Shown here: positions 1 through 11,057 of the stretch, piece by piece
How positions within the stretch are numbered: position 1 is the stretch's first letter
Layout: every line of letters starts with the position of its first letter
Origin: Proteles cristata cristata
Taxonomy: Eukaryota; Chordata; Mammalia; Carnivora; Hyaenidae
Reading direction: 5' to 3'
NCBI GenBank assembly: GCA_017311185.1
Contig: JAESUZ010004818.1
Coordinates: 372,001-436,000 of the forward strand
Length of the DNA: 64,000 nt
Made by a program: the position numbers and the translations under genes
The notes under the pieces: model-generated
Databases searched by the model: none
Told to the model about the DNA's origin: nothing
What the model saw: the letters and a program-made list of their open reading frames with translations, nothing else

Positions 1-1341
1 CAACATACCATATATGAAAAACTCACAGCCAATATACTCAATGGTAAAAATTGAGAGATTTTTACCCCTAAGATCAGGAAAAAGACAAGGATGTTCACAC
101 TCACCACTTTTATTCAACATAATACTAGAAGTCCTTGCCACAGCAATCAGAGAAGAAAAAGCAATAAAAGCCATCCAAATTGGTTAGACCAAGGTAAAAC
201 TTCCACTATTTGCAGATGAAATAATACTATATATAGAAAACCCTGAAAACTCCACCAAAAAACCCTACTAGAACTAAATGAATTCGGTGAAGTTACAAGA
301 TTAATATACAGAAATCTGTTGTATTTCTATATGCTAATAAAGAACTGGCAGAAAGAAAAAATTAAGAAAACAATCTCGTTTAGAATTGCACCAAAAGAAT
401 AAAATAAAATAAACTTAACCAAGGAGGTGAAAGACTTTGTACTCCAAACTCTCTACAATACTGATAAAAGAAATTGAAGATGACACAATCAAATGGAAAG
501 GAATTCCATGCTCATGGATTGGAGGAACGAATATTGTTAAAATGTCTATACTACCCAAAGAAATCTACAGATTTAATGCAATCCCTATCAAAGTACCAAC
601 AATGTTTTTCAAAGAACTAGAAAAAATAATCCTAAAATTTGTTTGGAACCACAAAAGACCTTGAATGAACAAAGCAATCTCAAGAAAGAAGAACAAAGCT
701 GGAGGTATTATAATCCTAGATTTAAAGACATACCATAAAGCTGTAGTAATGAAAACAGTATGGTACTGGTACAAAAATAGACACAGAGATCAAAGAGCCC
801 AGAAATAAAACCCATGTTTATATGCCAATTAATCTATGACAAAGGAGGCAAGAATATACAATGGGAAAAAGACAGTCACTTCGATGAATGGTGTTGGGAA
901 AACTGGACAGCTGCATGCAAAGGAATGAAGGTGGAGCACTTTTTTACACTATACACAAAAATAAACTCAAAATGGATTAAAAGAAGACCTAAATGTGAGA
1001 CCCCAAATCATAAAACCTCTAGAGGAAAGCATAGGCAATAATTTCTTTGATATTAGGTGTCAAAGATAGGTTATGTCTCCTCAGACAAGGGAAATGAAAA
1101 CAAAACTACACTATTGGGACTACATCAAAATAGAATCTTTTGCACAGTGAAGAAGACCATCAATTAAACAAAAAAGACAACCTACTGAATGGAAGAAGAT
1201 ATTTGCAAATCGTGTATCTGATGAGGGCTTAATATCAAAAAGGCACAAAGAAGTTACACAACTCAAGACCAAAACAATGAATAATCTGATTAAAAATGGG
1301 CAGAGGAAAAAAAAAAAAGAATGGTATGCAACCATAAAAAA
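1..1341 (+). mobile_element. Old L1 LINE, ORF2 3' half (decayed)
   Basis: This is the reverse-transcriptase and C-terminal part of LINE-1 ORF2, which in an active element copies RNA into DNA at a nicked target. The RT active-site block is readable at 209-220 as F-A-D-E where the family has F-A-D-D, so the second catalytic aspartate is replaced. The best-preserved stretch is 437-664, which contains the L1-typical PCSWIGG and YRFNAIPIK words and stops at FVWNHKRP. In-frame stops (for example near 185 and 662) and frame changes show that it is dead. The 5' side runs off the window. The old copy resumes at 2063 after a younger insert. Confidence 0.9.
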
Positions 1342-1357
1342 AATTACAATTATAAGA

Positions 1358-1450
1358 GGCGCCTGGCTTGCTTAGTTGGTAGAACATGTGACTCTTGACC
1401 TTGGGGTTGTGAGTTAGAGCCCCACCTAGGGCATAGAGCCTACTTTAAAA
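1358..1450 (+). mobile_element. Short CAN-SINE (tRNA-Lys type, TACTTTAAAA-ended)
   Basis: The head ggcgcctggcttgcttag, the promoter-like middle gggttgtgagttagagcc and the end cctactttaaaaaa match the short, older carnivore SINE form. It has no TCTCTG-rich right arm. It directly abuts truncated L1 sequence. Confidence 0.85.
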
Positions 1451-2033
1451 AATGGGCAGAGGACACGAAGAGACATTTTTCCAAAGAAGACTTACATGAG
1501 GCCAACAGACACATGAAAAGATGCTCAACATCAACTAATCATCAGGGAAATGCCAATCAAAACCACAAAAAGATATCCCTTTACATCTGTCAGAAAGGCT
1601 AAAGTCAAAAACACAATAAATAGCAAGTTGTCGATGAGGATGTGGAGAAAAGGGAACCCCTCTCGTGTACTGTTGGTGGGAATGGAGATTGGTACAGCCA
1701 ATGCGGAAAACAGCATGGGGCTTCCGCAAAAATTAAGAAGAGAATTATGGTGTTATGCTGAGCGAAATAAGTCAGGCAGAGAAGGACAAATACCATAGGT
1801 TTGCACGTATAGGAGGATTAGGAGGAACTTAACGGAGGAACAAGGGGGAGAAGAAAGGCGGAAATGGTGGGGGAAAGGGAGAGAGGCAAACCATGAGAGA
1901 CTCTTGAATGCTGAGAACAAACAGGACTGATGGGTGTGGAGGGGCATGGAGGAGGGCACTTGTGGGGATGAGCACTAGGTGTTATATGGAAACCAACTTG
2001 ACAATAAACTATTTGTAAAAAAAAAAAAAAAAA

Positions 2034-2062
2034 GAGAGAGCGAGAGAGAGAGAGAGAGAGAG
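2034..2062. repeat. (GA)n microsatellite after L1 poly-A
   Basis: A run of GA units with one C interruption follows the L1 poly-A tail, a common place for a microsatellite to grow. Confidence 0.9.
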
Positions 2063-2308
2063 AATTACAATCTGATTCAGTAATTCCACTGCTGGGTTTT
2101 ACCCAAACAAAACAAAAATACTAATTTGAAAAGATAGATACACCCCTGTATTTATTGCAGCATTGTTTCTAATAGCCAAGATATGGAAGCAACCCAAGTG
2201 TCCATCCATAGATAAATGGATAAAGATGTGATGTGTATGTATTCCACATAATGGAACACTCAGCCATAAAAATGAAGGAGATCTCTGGATGGACGCAGAA
2301 GGTATAAA
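2063..2308 (+). mobile_element. Old L1, continuation after nested insert
   Basis: L1 words continue: attccactgctgggttttac, agcattgtttctaatagcc and gcaacccaagtgtccatcc. This is the 3' end of the ORF2 region of the older copy, which then fades into unique DNA. Confidence 0.85.
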
Positions 2309-2549
2309 CCAATTGAAATAGGAAGAAAAAGAGGGGGTGTTAAATGATCTGCAATTTGCTAAGAGAAAAGGGAACAGCATAGGGCAGGACTCTCTAACCA
2401 AGCTCAAAGCCCTCAAAGTCCCTGCTCATGAGTACTGGATGACATCAGAGGCGGGATGTCACCAGTGAAGGAAAAGGAGGAATGCTGTGAGCTGCACAGT
2501 GCCCAGTGCCTGGGATTTAGTAGGTGATCTATACAGGTAACACATAGAA

Positions 2550-2722
2550 CGTACTATGCACCATGCATTGGGCTTTACATATTCTAATTCATTCTATCAA
2601 CTCAAAACTCTGTAAGAGAGGTGCCATTGTTATCCACATTTTACGGATGTTAACATTGAGGCCCAGAGAGCATAAGTAATTTGTCCAAGGCTATACAGCC
2701 AGTCAGTGGTAGAGTAGTTTTA
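2550..2722 (-). mobile_element. MIR (ancient tRNA-derived SINE)
   Basis: On the + strand it reads like the reverse of MIR: the cattgggctttacatattc and attttacggatgttaacatt blocks, gaggcccagagagcataag and ggctatacagccagtcag. A short MIR 3' end in the opposite direction may precede it (2499-2538, cagtgcctgggatttag). Confidence 0.8.
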
Positions 2723-4639
2723 AATGAATAAGTGAAGGAAGGGAGAAAGAGACGGGAAAGGTCACTGGAGGCTTAGGAATACGAAAGCGAGGTGAAAAGG
2801 AGACCCAAGGAGATGGCAGTGCATGTAGGCTCTGACATGTCTGGAGCCTGTGGGTCACAGGCAGCAGGGCCCACCTTGCAGATGTCTTGTCCAGTTCAAT
2901 GGCCATCATACGGAATGGCCCAGGACAGCTCTGACACCAAGGGGCAGCTCAATACATCTTAGCTGCTGGTGGCCCCTCTCTGTGCGTCTGCTGCCCCGGC
3001 TGGAGCTATCTGCCTCTCTGATTGCTGTGTGTGGTGGTCGCTTGTCCGTGTCTCCATCTGTCCGCTTGTCCATCTGCTCATCCTTCATTGTACTGGCCCC
3101 CCGAGAGAATGGACAGTCGAGGAAAACCCCAGATTTCTTAAGTGTCTCCATAGGCCTGAAGTCACTTGACTCAGCTAGCAGATGAGTTGACAGGAAAGAG
3201 CCTGAATTGTGGGTGGCCACAGCGTGGGCACCTGGGCAAGGTGGCTCAGTGACCCCCTCCTCAACTCAGCGTGGAAGCAGGGCTAAGTGAAAGGCCTGAG
3301 TGAGGAGGGGCGGGAAGAGGGGAATCTCACCCTGGACTGAAATGGTAGGAGAACATCCCACAGCTGCAGACACACTTCACATCACTGGGCTGTAGATCCC
3401 AAGGTTAGATTTTGAGGCAATTGATGGAAATAGCATTTCACATGGGAAGTGCAGGCCTTACTTGTATTTGATAAAAACAAGTTCTCTTAGGTACATTCTT
3501 TCCTTGCTTGCTTTCCCTGCTGATTCCCTCCTTCCTCTGTCCTCTCTCCTGGGAGGTGTCCCCTCGGATGCAGGAGGACAGGGAGAGGGGAGACATTTGG
3601 TGGGTCTGGGGGGTCCGGGCTGGGGCACCTGGAGAAACTTTGGCTAAGATAGGCTCCAGGGCACTGAGAGGGGTTAGGGCAGTGGACAGGAGGGCGGAAA
3701 AATAAGCCAACGGACACCCCAAGATGCGTCACTGTGGATTTTCAGTCTCTCTCTCACCGTGTCTGGGAAATACAAATAAAGGACTTGAGTTACGTCCAAG
3801 TTCCTTTTGGCTTCTGAAACGTTCTTTTAACCATGAGACTGCTCCAGGCCTGAAGCCCGCAGGTCACTGTTTTACAAACTGTGTTCTTTTAACTAATCTC
3901 ACTGCAAAGAAATCTAAAAAACAGACATTGATGCTTGCCCAGTGAGTTCTCCGGTTCCTGAGACAGACGCTGGTCGGCCTCATTCAATCATTTATTCATC
4001 AAGTCACTCAACAAACTCTTAACAAGCACCCAGCAAATTCTTCCCCCAGCTTCCCCCAGCTCCACAACCCCACTCCCCGGGCCCTACAACTCACCAACTG
4101 AGCTGCCTCCTCATTTTTATTCTCTTTCTCCACCTCCACGTGCCCTGAAGGCACGCCCACAGGTGTCCCAACTGGGGTCCCCAGGCTTGAAGACATTGTC
4201 AACCGTCCATCTGTGCCCCTAGTCAGATGCCATATCATAATTACTTGTTCACATGTCTGTCTTCCCTGGCTGACCTTGAGCATCTCAAGGCCAAGGGCTA
4301 TGTTGTAGTGAGCCTAAAACCTCCAGAGCCCAGAAGAGGATCTCGCACTGAGCCAGTATCAATGAAACACAGTGGAATTTCAGAATATCTGTTTGCTCTC
4401 ATTCCATCCGCCAGCCCATCAGAACAGGTACATCTGAGGTGCATACATGGCCCTGGCTCTGAGGCCCAGGCGGTGAACATGCTGGATTCAGTCACTCTGC
4501 CCAAGAGCTAGCAGCTTCTTGGGGGGACTGACTGGCTTCTTCTAGTCTGAAGATGGGGGCACTGCGGTGGGGTGGGAGCTACACTGGGGAAGTGCTTCTG
4601 GAGGAAGTGACATTTGAATCCAGTGGAGCTACCTAGCAT
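2723..4639. other. Unassigned sequence
   Basis: I see no exon or named repeat here. 3983-4025 (tcatttattcatcaagtcac) resembles the tail of a reversed L2. 4227-4330 has weak similarity to old LINE sequence, too diverged to call. Confidence 0.5.
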
Positions 4640-4800
4640 CACCAGTTTTCCACACTCGTTGCATGTAAAAATAACCAGGAGACAGGACCTCACTCCCAGA
4701 AATTCTGATTCAGTTGGTCTAGGGTGAGGCCTGGATGTCATCTTTTCTTTTAATTAACTTATTGTTTTAACTTCCTCAATGATTCTAATTTGAGAGGCCA
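4640..4800 (+). mobile_element. MER5-like hAT-Charlie DNA element (fragment)
   Basis: The pieces aaaaataaccaggagacagg, ccagaaattctgattcagtt, ggtctagggtgaggcctgg and aatgattctaatttgagagg match in order the internal blocks of the non-autonomous MER5A family. The terminal inverted repeats are not clear. Confidence 0.6.
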
Positions 4801-5388
4801 GGGTGGAGCCTCATTAAGCTGTATGAAGGTAGATATGGAGGTAGCTGTGTGTTGCCAGCAAGAAGAATCTTCCAGGCCAGCATGCGGGAAGGGCAGAAAA
4901 GAGCACAGCATAGTCTAGGGACTCAAGGTGGAGGCAGAGACTGGAAGGGAGGCAGCATCTTAGATCTGTGCCTGCATCAGGACACCCCAACTGCTGCCAG
5001 CTGCCTGGAAGGCTACCAGCTACAGGGAAAAGCAAACTTCCGAGGCTCCAGCCTCCTGCGTGCGTGGCTGTCACACCAAGCATCCCTTGATGATAGCCAT
5101 ACTCAGTGGGGGCTATCTTCTACTGCTTACACTGCTGGAGGAGGCACTGTGAGGAACACCTAGCCAGAGAGGGGCTGTGTACTGTGAGGGCGTCAGGGTG
5201 GCCATCGGTTTCTGCAAAGGCTTAAGGTGGCCTTTCTACATTATCCCAGATGCTGATGGAAGGGAACCTGACTTCCGCTGTATGTGTTGGGCCCTCATCC
5301 AGACCACCCGAGTCCGTGGGGCTGATTTCACTGGCTGGTGGGCCAGAGAAAAAAAACACACGAAATACTGGAGGCCGGCTGACCCAGT
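4801..5388. other. Unassigned sequence
   Basis: Moderately GC-rich unique DNA. Short open frames on both strands carry no recognisable domain. Confidence 0.5.
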
Positions 5389-5576
5389 GGGGAAAGCATG
5401 TGCTTTTAGAATCAGAGAGAACAAAGTTCAAATTCTAGCCCGGAGACTTTGCCGTTTGAAGTGATACCGTTATGGAACCTCTCAGAAAGAAGACTCAGTT
5501 TCATTTTATTTGCAAAAGGAGACTGACAGCACCTCATCTATAGGCACGTGGAGGGTTTGACAATAACAATGTGGAG
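5389..5576 (+). mobile_element. MIR
   Basis: The MIR order is kept: agcatgtgcttttagaatca, gttcaaattctagcccgg, atggaacctctcagaaag, cagtttcattttatttgc and agcacctcatctatagg. The copy is diverged. Confidence 0.75.
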
Positions 5577-6498
5577 GGCCCGGTTCCGTAGATGGAAGAT
5601 TGTCACAGTGAGGCCAGGATAATGGTGGCGACACGATGGTGCTGATGCTATTTCATTCCTTGAAATTATGTTGTGATTCGTAATCATGGGATGAAGTAAT
5701 CCTCAATTATGTCCATAATTGATCATAAATACATCCACATCCTATACTTTGGTTGATTAAAAAAGCTCTTTATAAGAACAGTGATAAGAACACTCTGCCA
5801 AATGTTTCACTGTTAAATTGATTTTGTGATGCTCTTCTGCTCTTCCCAGAGGAAACGATAAATACTTTTGACGGTGAGATGGTTGAGATACATTTATCCT
5901 CAAATCTATATCTTAATGAATCAGAAATCAAGAGATAATAATAGTAAGGGCAAAGGAGTATCAGTAATCTCTTAACGCTTTTACATATATTGATCTTAAT
6001 ATGAGCAACAACTTTTCCAGGTAAATATTAATATATCTTCATTTTACAAAAAGGCCAGTTCCGTAGAATGAACAAGCCAGAAGCTGCTTCTTGGGTTGAG
6101 CTCTCTGAAGGGAGGTACCATGAGGAGGAGAGGCTTATCAGCTGTGAGCAGGGGTGTCAGGCAGCTGCCCCCTAGATCATGCCCCACCTCCTTCCCAGCC
6201 TTGAAAACAGCATCTGCTCCAGAGGCCCAAAGGGACATCCGGGTAAGGGCGAGCTGGAGAGAAAGAGTCGTCTGCAGCCCAGGGAGCTCCAGGAGCCACA
6301 GGTAGGAGCTGCTACCCCTCGAGTGGATGCAAACATGCCTCTTGTTTTCTTGGGTTCAAGTGCTCACTTTTGTTCTCTTGGTGCTGGTCTCCACAATGGC
6401 TCTCTCTTTGCTCAGTCCTTCAGCTTAGCCTCTCATGCCTAGAACTTTCCCCTATAAGCCCCCACAGGAAATACAGGTGATAAGCTCCTTGGCTTTCA
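5577..6498. other. Unassigned, with AT-rich block 5640-6050
   Basis: 5640-5960 is an AT-rich stretch, apparently free of repeats, with GATAA and ATTA/TAAT words (gtgataagaacactctgcc, ggttgattaaaaaagc). 5960-6055 may be a reversed MIR remnant (ttcattttacaaaaagg). 6056-6498 is unique. Confidence 0.45.
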
Positions 6499-6722
6499 TG
6501 CTCCAATGATGCATTTACAAGGATCTATATTCCAGTTTGGTTACTCATAAGCTGTGAGACTTGAGCAAATTCCTTAACTTCTCTGAGTTCTAGGTATTCC
6601 TTGCCTGAGGGAGAGATAATCTATCCCCCATTCAACTGTTCTGAAGTTTGAACATGGGAATGGAAATAAATATGTCTTCCACACGCAAGCACATAGCATG
6701 TGCTCAGTAAATGTTCATCCAT
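6499..6722 (+). mobile_element. MIR
   Basis: It contains cataagctgtgagacttgag, ccttaacttctctgagttc and, at the 3' end, gcatgtgctcagtaaatgtt. It is near full length but diverged. Confidence 0.8.
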
Positions 6723-8028
6723 TCCTCCTTCTTTGGGAAGGTAGAGCTCAGCATTCTCCTCCACAGCAAGAGCTTCCTGGCATCTTGAAGTTCTCGGGGT
6801 ATACTACTGGTTCAAATACAAGCAAACTGAAGCTCAAGAATTGAGTGATGTCTGGCTCTCAGTTTCTAATGAGATTCAGAGTTCTATCATTCACCCTTTT
6901 TCAAAGCTTGCCAGAAGAATGGCAGACTCAACTCATTTAAGGATGACAGACTCCAACTTCTCTGGGAGACTCACTTCTCTGGTTAACCCTGTCACCACCA
7001 CATTGACTTGAGCAGGGGGTGCTTCTCCAAATGGCTCTAAATTAGGCCGGGACTCATTTGCTCTTTGTTTCTGTCTTGCAGACCAGTCATGACCAGGCTC
7101 GGACACGTAACATGACCACTACAGACTCAGAGGTGGCAACAGGGAGACTCAGGCGGTGCTAGGAAACCGGTGAATCCAGTTTGTCTTCAGTCTGGAGTCC
7201 CTGTAGCTGCCCCCACACTGTTACAGGAAATACTCAGCGCCTACCCAGCTGTGAGATGTGCGTCCATGGGACAAGGAGTCAACTTTCTTTTCTCACTCAA
7301 AAGAGCCTTCAACTAAAACAGACTAGGCTGAAGAGAGAGACCAGAGAAAGGAGTTGAGGGCCAGTAAAAGGCCCATCTTTCAAGTCTAATCTCTTTCAAT
7401 TACTGAGACTGGGTTTGCCTTTCCCTTTGAAGGGCAGTCCGGTCTCATTTCTGTATAGTCATGGCTTTGCCAGATGGAAGGGAAGGAAGGAGGTTTCATT
7501 TTATGCAACTGGTCAGATCAGCAGGCAATGGCTTTCTGGTGCTCTGTGCTGTCGATACAGAGGCTGTGTCCAGGCTCTGCAGAAAGGCGTGTTGTCATTA
7601 ATTTGTGATGTCTGCCATGGGTACGGGAGTGGGGAGTGGCAGCCACATGCCACACACTTGTCATCTCTACCTTGTAGCAGAAAATGTGTGTACTATGAGT
7701 CCACACCCCTAACCTCAAAGGTGTGGATGTGATTATTTGCAAAGCCTTCTGTTCTGCCGAGAACTTTGATGGAATCTGAGATAGAAGAGGAGGTTGGGAG
7801 CAAAGGGCTGGGGAGCCTAGAATTGCTCTTAATAATACAAGGAGAAAATACAGGAGTTTCCACCCTCATCTGGAAGGAAGAAGATGAGGATAAGGACTGA
7901 GAATGGGAAGAAAAGAGAATCTGTTATGGAGCTGGTGTGGGGCTAGAGGGCTATATAGCAAACTAGACAGTGAAAATTTCAAGCCAGTCAGGGTTGGAGG
8001 TCGGGGACCACGGGAGCAATTGGGGTCA
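6723..8028. other. Unassigned sequence
   Basis: No repeat or gene is recognised. A good acceptor-like pyrimidine tract (tttctgtcttgcag, ending near 7081) is not followed by a convincing exon. Confidence 0.5.
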
Positions 8029-8258
8029 CAGGCTTGGAGCCAGATTGCCTGAGACCGACTCCTCAGCTCTGCTACTTCCCGGCTGTGTAATCTTGAACAA
8101 GTTTCTTATCTCCTCTAAGCCTGTTTTATTTGTAAATTAGATATAACAATAGTGTCTGATCCATAGGGTCATGGAGGCCATCAAGTCAGATAATGCATAT
8201 ACAGTGCGCAGCACAGTGCCTACTATATGATAAGTGCCCCATAAACATCAGCTTTTGT
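8029..8258 (+). mobile_element. MIR
   Basis: Near-complete MIR: ggcttggagccagattgcct, ctgtgtaatcttgaacaag, cctctaagcctgttttattt and gcacagtgcctactatatg. Confidence 0.85.
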
Positions 8259-9348
8259 CATATTTACTTATCACACACAGTACCTATAGTTCCATATGAA
8301 ATTAACACATTTCTGAAATGCATATCCCTTCTCTGTCTCGCCAGCAAATCTTCAGTATGCTTTAGTAGGCTTTATGTGAAAGGGATGGGGTTCCCAACCC
8401 AGGAAACGACGCACAATCCACACAGGCATGTGGGAAAACGACCATTCAACTAAGGAGGCCACAGCGTGGCACATGAGCGGACTGTGCCAATGGCTCTTTT
8501 ACCAGGACCCCAGCCAGGAACTGACTGAAATTGAGGAGACCTTCGGATTTCCACAGGGTATGGAAGGTGGGATTCAAGTTAATGGTGTGGCCCTGTGAAT
8601 AGGGAGGGCTCTGGCTGGCATCGGGTACACATGAAATCAGGCAGTAGCATAGCCAGAGGAGGGCACACCAGGCCAGGGAAGGTACAAGATACATTGTCCA
8701 CTTGGCACTGGACTTCGGGTGTGAGTGTCTCAGGCACGGCTGACGCCGGGAGGTGCGGCTGTGGGAACCCGTCTGCTGCGCAGGAGATCCCTGAGCCAGT
8801 GGTACAGCTTCGTCACCAGAAAGTGACTGCCCGGAAAGGAGGCTCAAGGGCAGGACCAACTGGTGCCTCTGCGGTGCCAACTGTGCAGGGTCACACGACA
8901 TCCCTGCAGCTACTTGGCACATGGCAGTTAGCAGGAAGGACAGACAGCGGCCATGAAGCCCACCTGGACTCTGAAAGGTTGCAAGGCAGGTGGAAGTAGA
9001 ATTGCCACTCCTTCCCTGAGGACACAGGGATCTGATCCTACACACAATGCATCTTACCGATCAGTGTGTATCTGACTATCCCATTGCCTGGCTGCAGGGC
9101 CATCCTTCAGGTGTGCTGGGAAACTAGCCTCCTTGGGAAAGCTGCCTCTTTACTCTGAGATCCAGAGGGACTCTGACAACAGTAAGTAACCTTCTGGTGT
9201 GGCATCAGCCGCCAATCCTAACATTGTTTTCAATCGCTTTGGACAACAACCTTCTGGTCTTTGATGGTAGGCAAACTAGAAATCTAACATTTATGCAATC
9301 ATTTTTTTCTATTATCTTTGCAATGAACATGTTTTTTTTTTAAAAAAA
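8259..9348. other. Unassigned sequence; longest minus-strand open frame region
   Basis: A 199-codon frame lies on the minus strand at 8446-9045. It has low-complexity composition, no domain and no usable splice context that I can see, so I do not call it a gene. No repeat family is recognised. Confidence 0.45.
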
Positions 9349-9370
9349 ACACACACACACACACACACAG
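9349..9370. repeat. (CA)n microsatellite
   Basis: About ten CA units follow a short A-run. Confidence 0.9.
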
Positions 9371-9820
9371 CAGAGGTTCCTTCTCTTCAGAACTTAAAAA
9401 AATAATAATTTAAAAAATGCTATAAACTACCATCTAGGCCAGAGGTAGCAGATGTGTACGTGGCTGCCGTGCCCCACTTCCCGCTCCCAGACCTGCGGCA
9501 GACATTTCTGACCAAGCACAACACTCTTCTACTACACTCCAGGCAGCCCCTGGCAATCGATTGGGGGTGGGCAGGTAATTAAATGTGCTTTGCTCCCTGA
9601 TCATCTCTCACCTGAAAAACAGGAGGACAGGGTTCCAATCTGACCTTTGTATTAATTGTTTCAGTCTCCTCACCCATTATGTGAGATAAATGTCACACAT
9701 CCTATCTAACAAATTCTCATTCGAATCAGATGGATGAAATGAAATAACATGAAAATCACAATGGAATCTATTAAATACAAGCGTCAGACCCCTGCTCAAC
9801 ATTTTCACCCTTGCTTTTTC
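9371..9820. other. Unassigned sequence
   Basis: 9640-9785 has weak MIR-like words (tctcctcacccattatgtg, ggatgaaatgaaataac) but too little to call. It ends in the left duplication of the next SINE (9806-9820). Confidence 0.4.
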
Positions 9821-10033
9821 TTTTTTTTAATGTTTTTATTTATTTCTGAGAGAGAGAGACAGCATAAACAGAGAAGGGTCAGAGAGAGAGGGAGACACAG
9901 GATCTGAAGCAGGCTCCAGGCTCTGAGCTAGCTGTCAGCACAGAGCCTGACACAGGGCTTGAACCCACGAACCGTGAAAACCTGACCTGAGCCAAAGTCG
10001 GATGCTTAACTGGCTGAGCCGCCCAGGCACCCC
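9821..10033 (-). mobile_element. CAN-SINE, full length
   Basis: Reversed felid-type SINE: T-rich tail, gagagagagagaca, gcaggctccaggctctgagc, and the head gagccgcccaggcacccc. It is bounded by a perfect 15-base duplication, cacccttgctttttc (9806-9820 and 10034-10048), marking L1-driven insertion. Confidence 0.97.
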
Positions 10034-10048
10034 CACCCTTGCTTTTTC

Positions 10049-10215
10049 ATTTACTGTCATAATAATGGGTGGCATGCCAGGCATAATGTCCTCGCCTCTT
10101 AGCACATAGGGATGCTGAGACACAGCACATCTAAGGACCTTGTTCCAAGCCATACAACTAGTAAGGGGACAGAGCCAGAATCACAGCCCAGGCCCTCCTG
10201 GCCTCCAATCTCCTA
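10049..10215 (-). mobile_element. MIR
   Basis: Reverse MIR words: ccttgttccaagccatacaa, ctagtaaggggacagagcc and agaatcacagcccaggccc. Confidence 0.65.
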
Positions 10216-10345
10216 TTCTTACTGCCGCACCTTGGTTTCAAAAGCCACTGGACAAGTTAAAAACACGGTCTAAACAAAAGATACTCGTACCTTATTTTAC
10301 AGGCTGTTTTGACTTTGAATCATGTCATCAAACCCACCCTCAAGA

Positions 10346-10807
10346 GTTATATGCAATAACAGCCAAAAAGTGGAAGTAACCCAAGAGTTCATCAGTGGAT
10401 GAATGGATACATAAAATGTGGTATATCCATGGGATATACCGTAGGATGTTATTCAGCCTTAAAAAGGAATGGAATTCGGACACACACTACAGCGTGGATA
10501 AACCTTGAAGACACGAAATAGGTAGGCACAAAAGAACAAATATTGTATAATTCCACTTACAAGAAGCATCTTGAATAGTCAGATTAATAGAGACTGAAAA
10601 TAGAATGGTGATGGCCACGGGCTAGGAGTGGGGGCAGGGGGTAGGAAGTGTATGGTTTAATGGGTCCAGTGGTAGTTTGGGGAGATGAAAAAGTTCTGGA
10701 GATGGGTCCTGGTGATGGCTGCACAATAGTGTGACTGCACTTAGTGCCACTGAGCTCTACACTTAAAAAGAGTTAAAATGGTAAACTTCAGGTTATATAT
10801 ATTTTAT
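10346..10807 (+). mobile_element. L1M-type LINE 3' end
   Basis: It carries the L1M tail: caacagtggatgaatgg-like start, ttattcagccttaaaaagg, gatgaaaaagttctggagat, atggctgcacaatagtgtg and agttaaaatggtaaacttc. A SINE interrupts the tail; about 30 further bases follow at 11027-11057. Confidence 0.88.
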
Positions 10808-11026
10808 AAATATATTTTTTAAAGTTTTATTTATTTTTGAGGGAGAGGGAGAGAGATAGAGAGCAGGAGAGAGGCAGAGGGAGGGAGAGACAGAGAGAAT
10901 CCCAAGCAGCCTCCTCACTGTCAGCATGGAGCCTGATGCAGGACTCGAACCTACATACTGTGAGATCCAGACCTGAGCCAAAATCAAAAGTTGGATGCTT
11001 AACTGACTGAGCCACCCAAGCACCCC
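10808..11026 (-). mobile_element. CAN-SINE in L1M tail
   Basis: Full reversed SINE ending gagccacccaagcacccc. The flanks ttatatatattttat (10793-10807) and ttacatatactttac (11027-11041) match at 12 of 15 positions, consistent with an aged duplication. Confidence 0.95.
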
Positions 11027-11057
11027 TTACATATACTTTACAATTTTAAAACACTGA

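Larger units (their letters stand above)
1351..2062 (+). mobile_element. Nested insert: short SINE joined to 5'-truncated L1 3' end
   Basis: The block sits inside the old L1 between two copies of aattacaat (1342-1350 and 2063-2071), which look like a 9-base target-site duplication. It starts with a tRNA-Lys-derived SINE head (about 1358-1447). From about 1448 it continues as L1 sequence (atgggcagaggacacgaag...), skips internally at about 1740, and ends in the carnivore L1 3' UTR, a poly-A run at 2017-2033 and a GA repeat at 2034-2062. One duplication enclosing both parts suggests a single insertion event; a separate SINE insertion is the alternative. Confidence 0.7.

Noticed and set aside
437..664. 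L1 ORF2 fragment as a functional gene
   Set aside because: Stops and frame changes on both sides and the altered RT active site; it is a dead piece.
7064..7175. Exon after the acceptor-like tttctgtcttgcag
   Set aside because: No donor of good quality follows in a sensible distance and the frames are short.
8446..9045. 199-codon open frame on the minus strand
   Set aside because: No domain, signal, or conserved word; an overlapping frame of 134 codons on the other strand shows that the composition simply lacks stops. A few frames of this size are expected by chance in 64 kb.
9821..10033. SINE heads as tRNA genes
   Set aside because: They derive from tRNA-Lys and keep promoter-box-like words, but no cloverleaf with an intact acceptor stem and CCA-type end is visible in any copy.
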